Part shown: positions 6,142-14,200 of the stretch, piece by piece
How the letters are laid out: each line of letters opens with the position of its first letter
Position numbering within the stretch: the stretch's first letter is position 1
Origin: an uncultured Clostridia bacterium
Lineage (GTDB): Bacteria; Bacillota; Clostridia; Peptostreptococcales; Anaerovoracaceae
Length of the DNA: 14,342 nucleotides
Direction of reading: 5' to 3'
Assembly: GCA_934277655.1 (NCBI GenBank)
Contig: CAKQVC010000022.1
Location: forward strand, 1 to 14,342
Made by a program: the position numbers and the translations under genes
The notes under the pieces: model-generated
Told to the model about the DNA's origin: nothing
Seen by the model: only the letters and a program-made list of their open reading frames with translations
The model's database searches: none

Positions 6142-7896
6142 ATGAAGAAGTTATTACTGGGCAATGCGGCGGTTGCACGCGGCGCCTATGAAGCAGGGGT
6201 ACATTTTGTGTCATCGTATCCGGGAACACCGAGTACAGAAATCACGGAAGAAATGGCAAAGTACCCGAAGGAAGAAGTTTATGTAGAGTGGGCACCTAAT
6301 GAAAAAGTAGCAGCAGAAGCTGCTATCGGGGCTGGAATTGCAGGAGCAAGAGCTATGAGCTGCTGCAAACATGTTGGCTTGAACGTTATGGCAGATCCTT
6401 TATTTACAGACAGCTATATCGGAGCAAACGGCGGTATCGTTTTTTGCGTGGCAGATGATCCAGGCATGCATTCCTCACAAAATGAGCAGGACTCCAGACA
6501 TTATGCCGAGGCTGCAAAAATTCTTATGCTGGAGCCATCAGACTCCCAAGAGTGCAAAGATTTTGCGAAGGCGGCATTCCAGCTTAGTGAAGAGTACGAC
6601 ACGCCGGTACTGGTACGTCTGTCAACAAGAGTTTCCCATTCACAGAGCTTGGTGGAACTGGAAGAACGACAGGAACTCCCGCTGAAAGAATACAAAAAAG
6701 ATATTGCCAAGAATGTTATGATGCCTGCCATGGCAATCAAACGCCACGTTGTAGTGGAAGAACGCATCAGGAAACTGACAGCTCTGGCGGAGACAACAGA
6801 GCTTAATAAAATAGAAGATAACGGAGCAGAAATCGGTATCATTACCGGCGGCATTGCTTATCAATATGCCAAGGAAGCTTTAGGCGATCAGGTAAACTAC
6901 CTGAAACTGGGTATGGTTTATCCAATTTCGCCGAAGCTCCTAAAAGATTTCGCAACAAAATGTGAAAAAGTTTATGTTATCGAGGAGCTGGATCCGGTCT
7001 TTGAAAATACATGCAAGGCGGCAGGTATTGAGGTTATCGGCAAGGAAGTATTTACCCTTCTTGGCGAATACACACCGACCATGATCCGCAAGGCAGTTTT
7101 AGGAAAAGATCCGGAAGAAACGCTGGTACAGGAAAAAGAGATTCCTGCAAGACCTCCGGTACTCTGTGCAGGATGTCCGCATAGAGCGACATTCTCAGTG
7201 TTACATAAACTGGGGCTGATGGTATCCGGTGATATCGGGTGCTATACCCTTGGGGCACTGGCGCCTTTAAATGCCATGGATACCACTATCTGCATGGGAG
7301 CATCTATCAGCGCCGCCCACGGCATGAATACCGTGAGAGGAAAAGATTTTGCGAAGAAGCTGGTATCGGTTATCGGCGATTCTACATTCATGCATTCCGG
7401 TATGACCGGTCTTTCGGATATGGTGTACAACAAGAGTACAGGCACGGTCATCATTTTGGATAACTCTATTACCGGCATGACCGGACATCAGGATAATCCG
7501 ACTACAGGAAAGACTATACGTGGCGAGGAAACGAAGCAGGCAAACTTAGTGACGGTCTGCAAGGGGCTTGGTGTAGAGCATGTCCGCGTGGAAGATCCAT
7601 TTAATCTGGAAGCATTTGAGCAGATCGTAAGAGAGGAGACAGAAAGGGAAGAACTTTCGGTCATTATTGCTCAGCATCCATGTGCACTTCTGAAGAGTGT
7701 GAAAGTGAAACCGGCACTTGCCATCGGAGACAAGTGTAAAAAATGTAAAAAATGTATGTCCATCGGCTGCCCGGCAATCAGTACAGGCAAAGATGGCAGT
7801 GTAAAGATCGATCCGACCCAGTGCAACGGATGTGGACTTTGTAGCAGCGTTTGTCCGTTTGATGCGATCGGAGAAGCAGGAAAGGAGGAAGCATAA
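6142..7896 (+). CDS. iorA: Indolepyruvate:ferredoxin oxidoreductase, alpha subunit
   Basis: This is the large subunit of the enzyme that oxidatively decarboxylates indolepyruvate and related arylpyruvates to aryl-acetyl-CoA while reducing ferredoxin. Numbering is from 6142. The N-terminal pyrimidine-binding region has SSYPGTPSTEITEEMA. The middle has CAGCPHRATF, and the TPP-binding part has GDIGCYTLGA and the GDS...NSITGMTGHQ segment. The C-terminus carries two [4Fe-4S] motifs: C532/C535/C538 with C543, and C561/C564/C567 with C571. At 584 residues it is full length. The ATG at 6118 would add eight residues with a weak site (GGA at 3 nt). I prefer 6142 because homologues begin near MKKLLLGN, with AAAGGA 12 nt upstream, but this is not certain. 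The stop TAA shares its last A with the ATG of iorB. Confidence 0.93.
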   Translation: MKKLLLGNAAVARGAYEAGVHFVSSYPGTPSTEITEEMAKYPKEEVYVEWAPNEKVAAEAAIGAGIAGARAMSCCKHVGLNVMADPLFTDSYIGANGGIVFCVADDPGMHSSQNEQDSRHYAEAAKILMLEPSDSQECKDFAKAAFQLSEEYDTPVLVRLSTRVSHSQSLVELEERQELPLKEYKKDIAKNVMMPAMAIKRHVVVEERIRKLTALAETTELNKIEDNGAEIGIITGGIAYQYAKEALGDQVNYLKLGMVYPISPKLLKDFATKCEKVYVIEELDPVFENTCKAAGIEVIGKEVFTLLGEYTPTMIRKAVLGKDPEETLVQEKEIPARPPVLCAGCPHRATFSVLHKLGLMVSGDIGCYTLGALAPLNAMDTTICMGASISAAHGMNTVRGKDFAKKLVSVIGDSTFMHSGMTGLSDMVYNKSTGTVIILDNSITGMTGHQDNPTTGKTIRGEETKQANLVTVCKGLGVEHVRVEDPFNLEAFEQIVREETEREELSVIIAQHPCALLKSVKVKPALAIGDKCKKCKKCMSIGCPAISTGKDGSVKIDPTQCNGCGLCSSVCPFDAIGEAGKEEA

Positions 7897-8471
7897 TGGG
7901 TAGCACAAAAAATATTATGATCGTCGGAGTCGGCGGTCAGGGAACACTTCTTGCCAGCAGAATTTTAGGAAATGTAGTCATCAGCAGCGGATATGATGTA
8001 AAAGTATCGGAAGTACACGGCATGAGCCAGCGTGGCGGCGGTGTTGTGACGTATGTGAAATACGGAGAAAAAGTATTTTCCCCGATCATTGATAAGGCAG
8101 AAGCTGATATTATCCTGGCTTTTGAACGTCTGGAAGCCTATCGTGCACTGCCATTCCTGAAAAAAAACGGCAAGTTGATCGTCAATGACAGAAGAATCGA
8201 TCCGATGCCGGTCATCACAGGTGCAATGGAGTATCCGGAAGGTATTACGGAAGAAATGAAGGAAAAGGCAGATGTAACGGCACTGGATGCACTGGCTCTG
8301 GCTGAAGAGGCAGGAAGCCCAAAAGCAGTCAACGTAGTTATGATTGGTCTGATGGCTAAACACACAGACATTGCTTATAACCGCTGGGTGGATACTATCA
8401 AAAAAACGGTACCGGCAAAACTTTTAGACATCAACTTGAAAGCGTTTGACCTGGGATATCAGGCAGGCTGA
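7896..8471 (+). CDS. iorB: Indolepyruvate:ferredoxin oxidoreductase, beta subunit
   Basis: This is the small subunit of the arylpyruvate:ferredoxin oxidoreductase, corresponding to the gamma-type domain of pyruvate:ferredoxin oxidoreductases. The 191-residue product is the normal IorB size. Family-typical features are the glycine-rich GVGGQG (11-16) followed by TLLASRILG, and EVHGMSQRGGGV (39-50), which lines the subunit interface. It has no iron-sulfur cysteine cluster of its own, as expected, because the clusters are in IorA. AAAGGAGG (7881-7888) lies inside the end of iorA, 7 nt before the ATG, and the ATG overlaps the iorA stop by one base, so the two are almost certainly translationally coupled. 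Together they point to catabolism of Trp, Phe or Tyr after transamination. Confidence 0.94.
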   Translation: MGSTKNIMIVGVGGQGTLLASRILGNVVISSGYDVKVSEVHGMSQRGGGVVTYVKYGEKVFSPIIDKAEADIILAFERLEAYRALPFLKKNGKLIVNDRRIDPMPVITGAMEYPEGITEEMKEKADVTALDALALAEEAGSPKAVNVVMIGLMAKHTDIAYNRWVDTIKKTVPAKLLDINLKAFDLGYQAG

Positions 8472-8523
8472 TGAAGAATTAAAATAAAGAAAAAACAAGC
8501 AGAAGCAAAAAACGACCTTATAC

Positions 8524-8542
8524 TTATAGAATTGGTCTATAA
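8524..8542 (+). repeat. Small inverted repeat upstream of paaK
   Basis: TTATAGA (8524-8530) and TCTATAA (8536-8542) form a 7-bp inverted repeat with a 5-nt centre, located 12 bp before the purine-rich ribosome binding region of the ligase gene. It has no T-tract. It could be a weak mRNA hairpin or a protein site; it may also be chance in an AT-rich 100-bp gap. Confidence 0.35.
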
Positions 8543-8574
8543 ATTTGTTGCCAAAAGGAAAGGACCCAAAAAAT

Positions 8575-9885
8575 ATGGCTATCAGAGACCCAAAGATGGA
8601 ATGTATAGACAGAAAAGAACTGGAGGAACTGCAAAGCCAGCGGCTTTGCCAGCAGGTAAAGCGTTGCTATGAAAATGTAGAGTGCTTCCGAAACCGTATG
8701 GATGAAGCAGGTCTGAAACCGGAAGATATTCACGGGATTCAGGATCTACATAAAATCCCGTTTTCCTATAAAAAAGACCTTAGAGACTATTATCCGTTCG
8801 GACTTTTTGCTGTGCCGATGTCAGAAGTAGTAAGAACCCATGCTTCTTCCGGTACGACAGGAAAGAGAATTGTAGTCGGCTACACGAAGGATGACTTGAA
8901 CATGTGGGCAGAATGTGTGGCAAGAATGATGGAATCCCTTGGACTGACAAAGGATGATGTTATCCAGATTTCTTATGGATACGGACTGTTTACAGGTGGA
9001 CTGGGAGCACATGGCGGTGCAGAACTGCTTGGAGCAACTGTTGTTCCGATGTCATCAGGAAACACAGCGTTGCAGATCCAGACGATGATCGACTTTGGCG
9101 TAACAGCACTTTGCTGCACTCCCTCCTATGCGATGAACCTGGCAGAGGTTATCAATGAGATGGGTGTGAAAGATCAACTGAAATTGAAAGTCGGCATTTT
9201 TGGCGCTGAACCATGGTCGGAAGACATGAGAGCGAAGATTGAAGAAGGGCTGGGGCTGAAAGCATACGATATTTATGGACTTTCAGAAGTTTTGGGGCCC
9301 GGAGTGTCTGGAGAGTGCGAGTATCAACAGGGTATGCACGTCTGGGAGGATCATTTTATTCCAGAGATCATCGATCCGGATACAGGAGAAGTTTTGCCGG
9401 ATGGAACACCTGGAGAACTGGTTTTCACATCACTGACGAAAGAAGCTTTCCCGGTTATGCGTTACAGGACCAGAGATATTTGTACACTGATCTCCGAGCC
9501 GTGTAAGTGCGGAAGAACCCACAGAAGAATGAAAAAACCGGCAGGAAGAACAGATGATATGCTGATCATCCGTGGTGTCAATGTATTCCCGTCCCAGATC
9601 GAAGAAGTTCTGCTCAAAGTCAGCGGTGATGCAATCACGCCGAACTATCAGATTATTGTAGACCGTGTAAACAACACAGATACTTTTGATATTAACGTAG
9701 AAATGAGCGAAAGCTTGTTCTCAGACGATGTTAAATCCATCGAAGCTATTGAGAAGAACATTACATCTCAGCTGAGAAGCATGCTTGGAATCGGAGCGAA
9801 AGTGCACCTTGTTAACCCAAAATCCATTATCCGAAGCGAAGGCAAGGCAAAACGTGTGATCGACAATCGTGTCGGCAAAATTTAA
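8575..9885 (+). CDS. paaK: Phenylacetate-CoA ligase family protein
   Basis: This is an AMP-forming ligase of the PaaK family, which activates phenylacetate or related aryl acids to CoA thioesters. Numbering is from the ATG at 8575. The product has the nucleotide-binding loop HASSGTTGKRIVVGYT (SSGTTGK at 91-97), DIYGLSEVLGPG, the RTRDI hinge region, and the C-terminal GRTDDMLIIRGVNVFPSQIE signature. At 436 residues it is the standard family length. A TTG at 8545 would extend it by ten residues, but AAAGGA (8559-8564) at 10 nt supports the ATG. It lies about 100 bp after iorB and 116 bp before an ACT-domain gene, an arrangement often seen for this family next to iorAB. It could activate aryl acids taken up from outside, or run in reverse on IorAB products to conserve energy; sequence cannot decide. 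Substrate could also be indoleacetate or hydroxyphenylacetate. Confidence 0.9.
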   Translation: MAIRDPKMECIDRKELEELQSQRLCQQVKRCYENVECFRNRMDEAGLKPEDIHGIQDLHKIPFSYKKDLRDYYPFGLFAVPMSEVVRTHASSGTTGKRIVVGYTKDDLNMWAECVARMMESLGLTKDDVIQISYGYGLFTGGLGAHGGAELLGATVVPMSSGNTALQIQTMIDFGVTALCCTPSYAMNLAEVINEMGVKDQLKLKVGIFGAEPWSEDMRAKIEEGLGLKAYDIYGLSEVLGPGVSGECEYQQGMHVWEDHFIPEIIDPDTGEVLPDGTPGELVFTSLTKEAFPVMRYRTRDICTLISEPCKCGRTHRRMKKPAGRTDDMLIIRGVNVFPSQIEEVLLKVSGDAITPNYQIIVDRVNNTDTFDINVEMSESLFSDDVKSIEAIEKNITSQLRSMLGIGAKVHLVNPKSIIRSEGKAKRVIDNRVGKI

Positions 9886-10001
9886 AAGCAGACAAGTTAC
9901 TGAGATTCCGGGATACAGAAATTCCTTTAGGATTGCTTCTATTTCCGGATGGAAAAAATCTGTAACAGCGATTATAAAGCAGGAGAAGAAAGGAGATTAT
10001 T

Positions 10002-10433
10002 ATGATTATCAAACAGGTTAACGTGTTTTTAGAAAATCAAACAGGCACACTCAGCAGCGCAATGGATGCAGTCGCAGACGCAGGAATCAATGTAAGCGCA
10101 TTATCTTTAGCAGATAATGCGGAGTTTGGGCTGCTCAGGCTGATCGTGGATAATCCGGAAGCCGGCAAGCAGGCCCTGGAGGATGCAGGCATGTTTGTCC
10201 GCATCACACCGGTGGTAGCAGTCGCAATGGAAGACGTACCAGGCGGCGCAAGAGCTGTCCTCAAGGTTTTGGCTGATGCCGGACGGAATATCGAGTATAT
10301 GTACGCATTCGTTGGCAAAGAGTCAGGAAAAGCCTTGACGGTTCTTTGCACGGATGATAACGAAGCCGCAGAAAAAGTACTGGGAGTTTCAGGATTTAAC
10401 AAAGTAAATCCGAAGGATGTGTACAGAGTGTAA
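10002..10433 (+). CDS. Tandem ACT-domain protein
   Basis: This 143-residue protein is made almost entirely of two ACT-type ligand-binding domains (about 2-70 and 72-142). The first begins IIKQVNVFLENQTGTL, and the second VAVAMEDVPGGARAVLKVLADAG. ACT pairs usually bind amino acids and report their level to an enzyme or regulator. There is no catalytic or DNA-binding domain. A strong AAAGGAG (9989-9995) lies 6 nt before the ATG. It is the last gene of the iorAB-paaK group and is followed by a good terminator. Proteins of this kind are recurrent neighbours of PaaK-type ligases. A role as an aromatic-amino-acid sensor acting on the ligase or IorAB is plausible but inferred. Confidence 0.85.
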   Translation: MIIKQVNVFLENQTGTLSSAMDAVADAGINVSALSLADNAEFGLLRLIVDNPEAGKQALEDAGMFVRITPVVAVAMEDVPGGARAVLKVLADAGRNIEYMYAFVGKESGKALTVLCTDDNEAAEKVLGVSGFNKVNPKDVYRV

Positions 10434-10460
10434 TAGATAGCATATCGGCATGTCAGTATG

Positions 10461-10508
10461 TAAAAAAAGACGGCTCACAGTTATTTTCCTAAAAAACATA
10501 TCCGTCTT
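10461..10508 (-). terminator. Probable minus-strand terminator for the XRE gene
   Basis: On the minus strand AAGACGG (10508-10502) pairs with CCGTCTT (10473-10467), and the right arm continues into a run of seven T residues (the A-run 10462-10468 on the plus strand). The 28-nt loop is long. The position, downstream of the leftward regulator gene and convergent with the plus-strand terminator, supports a terminator role. Confidence 0.5.
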
Positions 10509-10525
10509 ATCACATAGCAGGCAAG

Positions 10526-10561
10526 GATACAATCACAATACAGTGGTTGTATCTTTTTTTT
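10526..10561 (+). terminator. Rho-independent terminator of the iorAB-paaK-ACT operon
   Basis: GATACAATCAC (10526-10536) pairs with GTGGTTGTATC (10543-10553) over 11 bp with one G-U pair, loop AATACA, and is followed by eight T residues (10554-10561). This is a clear intrinsic terminator 92 bp after the ACT-domain gene. Confidence 0.9.
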
Positions 10562-10671
10562 GCGAGCATATGAAACTTGCGAGAACGAAAAGTATATATA
10601 TTATATTGCAACTAAAAAAATAGCTACTGACAATAGATAATCAGCAGCGGCAATAAAACAATACTCTGACA

Positions 10672-10983
10672 TTAATTTGAAATGATTTCGTCCACCAATG
10701 CGTTGACTAACTGCAGCTGGCGAGGCGTGAGACGAGATGCCTTTTCCATGAGCTCAAAGAATGCTCCCGGAGATTTTTGATCGACATCAAAAAAATCTTT
10801 TGGCGTGATCTCAAGAAAATCGCAGATTATAAAAAACGCATCCATAGAAGGCATGGAAACATTATTTTCGATATTGTTGATATATGCAGGACTTAGGCCC
10901 AACGAAAGACTCATATCTCTGGATGACACACCTTTCTCTATCCGTAATTCGCTTAACCGTTGACAAAACTCTTTTCTTTCCAT
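10672..10983 (-). CDS. XRE-family helix-turn-helix regulator
   Basis: This small cytoplasmic DNA-binding protein has a Cro/CI-type helix-turn-helix in its N-terminal half. The segment from KEFCQRLSELRIEKG through LSLGLSPAYINNIENN to FFIICDFLEITPKDFF (about residues 4-60) gives the usual five-helix pattern, with SPAYINNIE as the likely recognition helix. The C-terminal part (about 67-103) is a short predicted helix-rich tail with no known ligand domain. The ATG at 10983 is preceded by AAAGGG at 6 nt. A TTG six codons upstream is a less likely start. The product is 103 residues. The gene is divergent from the large secreted-protein gene across 237 bp that contains a palindromic operator-like site, so it is a likely repressor of that gene and of itself. 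The target is inferred from position only. Confidence 0.88.
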   Translation of the reverse strand: MERKEFCQRLSELRIEKGVSSRDMSLSLGLSPAYINNIENNVSMPSMDAFFIICDFLEITPKDFFDVDQKSPGAFFELMEKASRLTPRQLQLVNALVDEIISN

Positions 10984-11044
10984 TTGATTCCCTTTCAACA
11001 AACAGTTCGTTTCAATGGTTTGGGGATAAATAATGCTTTTATAA

Positions 11045-11068
11045 AGTACGATTCTATATCATTGTACT
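11045..11068. promoter_or_regulatory. Imperfect inverted repeat in front of the XRE gene
   Basis: AGTACGAT (11045-11052) and ATTGTACT (11061-11068) form an 8-bp inverted repeat with one mismatch around 8 nt. On the minus strand a possible -10, TACAAT, overlaps the right arm, so this could be an autoregulatory operator over the regulator promoter. No good -35 is visible. Confidence 0.35.
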
Positions 11069-11110
11069 ATATTTTATTTAGCCCATATCTATTGAAAATA
11101 TGAATTACTA

Positions 11111-11139
11111 TTGACAAATCTATTTTAAATAGATAAAAT
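11111..11139 (+). promoter_or_regulatory. Strong promoter of the secreted glycosidase gene
   Basis: TTGACA (11111-11116) is followed after exactly 17 nt by TAAAAT (11134-11139), an 11/12 match to the housekeeping sigma consensus. Transcription would begin near 11146, giving a leader of about 75 nt. This is the best promoter in the window. Confidence 0.85.
11118..11134. promoter_or_regulatory. Palindromic operator inside the promoter spacer
   Basis: ATCTATTT-T-AAATAGAT is a perfect 8-bp inverted repeat around a single base. It fills the -35/-10 spacer and includes the first base of the -10. A protein bound here would block RNA polymerase. The size and symmetry fit a dimeric XRE-type repressor, and such a gene lies next to it. 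Related boxes occur at 11087-11093 (ATCTATT) and 11149-11169 (ATCTAT, 9 nt, ATAGAT). Confidence 0.7.
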
Positions 11140-11220
11140 ATGAATGAAATCTATGTGGAGAAGATAGATGACTAGTTGCGTGTGACGAGGATAGACAAAA
11201 AAGGAAAGGGAAAATTGAAG

Positions 11221-14200
11221 ATGAAGGCAAAGAATAAAGTATTAGCGATAGTGCTTTCTTTTGTTATGATGCTTGCAATGATTCCAGCGGAAGCTTTTGC
11301 AACAGGAGCAACGACATCTGGAAAGTTGATCATTTCGGATAAAACTTATGAAGTAGCTCCAGGTGTTAAAGAAAGAGAGTATATCACAAACAACAAGGAA
11401 CTGTCCGCACAGCAGATGGGACATATCCTTGAAGTTGAGCTCGGTGATGATGCACAAATCATTACCGGATATAATGACTATAATATAGAGTCGATCAAAT
11501 CCGGGAAAAGCTGGGGCATGAGAAAAACAACCGAGCAGGCACAGCGAATAGAAACAGTCAGAAAAGTAAATGTTGTCGGAGCTGTAAACGGCGACTTTTT
11601 TGATATGTCCAATGGCAAACCATTAGGTACACTTGTCATGAACGGGACTGTTGTGCAGAAGGGTGCGAGACCTTGCTTTTATGTTGATAAAGATAATGTT
11701 GCACATATTGCAGACACTGCAGAAAATATTCCTGCCGGAACAAAAGAAGCTATCGGCGGTGCATACATTTTGATCAGAAATGGGCAGGTTGTCAATACAG
11801 GAGATACGACAACGAATCCGAGAACTGCGGTTGGAATTAAAGCAGACGGAAAGGTAGTTCTATATATGGTAGATGGAAGACAAGCCCCTCTGTCTGTAGG
11901 AATGACAGGACAGGAGCTTGCTCGGACCATGCTGGACTTAGGATGTGTGGAAGCTTTAAATCTTGATGGGGGAGGATCGTCTACCTTTGCAACACAAAGG
12001 GCAGGCGATGTTATCGAAAATAATAACCAGACAGCAGGCTTAACTTTGCGCTGCAGTCCATCTGATGGATACGAACGTACCGTATCCTCTTCGCTGATGG
12101 TAATTTCGACAGCAGTGTCAGATAATAAATTTGATCATGCAGTAATTTCTCCGAATCAGGAAGTTTATACTCCAGGAAGCAAAGTTCAGTTTACTGCACA
12201 AGGGGCAGATAAGTCCGGTGCGAATGTTCCACTCCCAGATACTGGGCTGACGTGGGAAACTTCCGGCAACACGGTAATCGGAACAATCAATGCGGAGACG
12301 GGAGAATTTACCGGGAAAGAAGATCAAGCCGGAACAGCAACGGTCGTATTGAAATACAACGGAAAGACAGTAGGACAAACATCAGTAGAATTACAGTGGC
12401 CGGATAAGTTAGAATTTACGAATAGCAGTGTATCTCTGGATTTTGGAGAAACCAGTGACCTCAGCTTTGCTCCGACATGGCAGGGCAGAAAAGTTAACTA
12501 TAAAGACGGCGACTTTGAATGGGGCATGGATGAGGAGTCAGACTTGACCTATCGGAGCAGCGTTCCTGTAGAAATCTATACAAAACCAGGGTGGGGCGGA
12601 TACGATGCTCAAGTGGCGATACCACTGACAGGTAAGATAGGATCGACAGCGAAAGGAACAGTCTATTATGGTAACTATCTGGTATATGAAACGAGTTATG
12701 AAGAAACGAGCAGAAGAATAACGGAATCATCCGCAAAAATCCTCGTGGAAGAAACCATAACCCATACTGGAGCAAAACTCTATTCGTATATAAACGGAGA
12801 ATTGCTTAAAGACAATATTCAGGAAGACGTTGATGAGACGATTAATGGTGTTGTATGCAAAGTTAAAGGCATAAAGCAAACACAGAAAGTAGAGTTCTCT
12901 TTAGGAGAATTAAAGAACAACCTATTTATTGCTGACAAAGACACCTCTTTTCGAGGTAAAATTAAGGTCAACATCAAAAATAACGATAAAATTTCAGGAT
13001 GTATTGATGTTGTGGTTGGAATGGAACCATATGTCCTGATGGATTTTGAAGATGGTCATAAGGATCCGATTTCAGGAGAGGTGTTATCAGCAGAAAACTA
13101 CTGGACATTCCATGTGGGTAACAGCAGTGACAATGGCGGAAATACCTTGTCGTTAAGAGAAAGAAAAAAATATCGATTAATGATGAGAGACACTACGGGA
13201 AAAGGTGTTGCCTGGCCTAAAAACAACGATGGCAGCGAGAAAAATCAACTCGTAAGTGCCAGTGATAATACAGATGTAAGGTTCGGAAACCATGCATTGC
13301 AGTTGGCATGGGATTTCAGGAAGATTGATGAATCTCTGGTAGCTGCTGCGGATTTTGGCTTTTCCTCTATGATATATACACATGTCGTTCAGCCGACAAA
13401 AATAGGATTTTGGCTAAATGTGCCGAAAGAATTAGACAATGATGCCAGCCAGATCAAAATGATATTTGTTGGAGGAATCACTGAAATTGCAGATACTTCC
13501 GAAAGTGATGTGGCAACGAAAGAAAATGCATACTATGATATGGATGCAGATGGAGCCCTGACATGGTACGAGCATAAACTGCCAAAGGGAACGACACAGT
13601 ATCTGAATTACTATAGTCACGATGCGGAAGGAAACATAACCGGGAGTGAACTGAAAGACTGGGCAGGAAAGGGATGGACCTGGGTAGAAGCGGATTTGTC
13701 CGGAGCGAAATTCCCAATCGGTATTCAGTATGGATACACAGTACGTATTGTTTCGCCACAGAACCATGTGAAGCAAGAAGGGCATGTACTGATTGACAAT
13801 TTACAGTTGATCTACGGCACCAATACCAACGATATCAACAATCCGGTCATAGATAGTGTGGTTGAACGAAGCAGCGGAATTGACTTAAAGACAAGCAGCA
13901 AGCCGACGATTAAATCCACTCAGCCGATTTTCGACATTCCTATGAATGACAGCAAGGCGACGGATAAATATGCGAGTGGTATTGATACAGGAAGCATCAA
14001 GCTGACCATTGATGGATATGAATGTACGGATAAAGCAGAAATCACGCAGAATCCGACGGGAGATACAACGGTGCTGCTTCAGACCGGACAGTTGACGAAT
14101 GGCGAACATTCATTGAAAATCAGGGTAAAGGATACTTACGGAAACGAGACTGTAGAAACATATAGTTTTGTTATTGAATCAGAAAAAGCTGTAAATTCTG

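Noticed and set aside
7735..7774. Unusual cysteine spacing in the first ferredoxin motif of IorA (CX2CX2CX4C)
   Set aside because: On reflection this spacing, ending in GCPA, is normal for the first cluster of IorA, so it is not an oddity.
13432..14109. Minus-strand open frames inside the secreted protein gene
   Set aside because: The plus-strand frame is continuously open from a signal peptide through recognisable domains, so the antisense frames are shadows.
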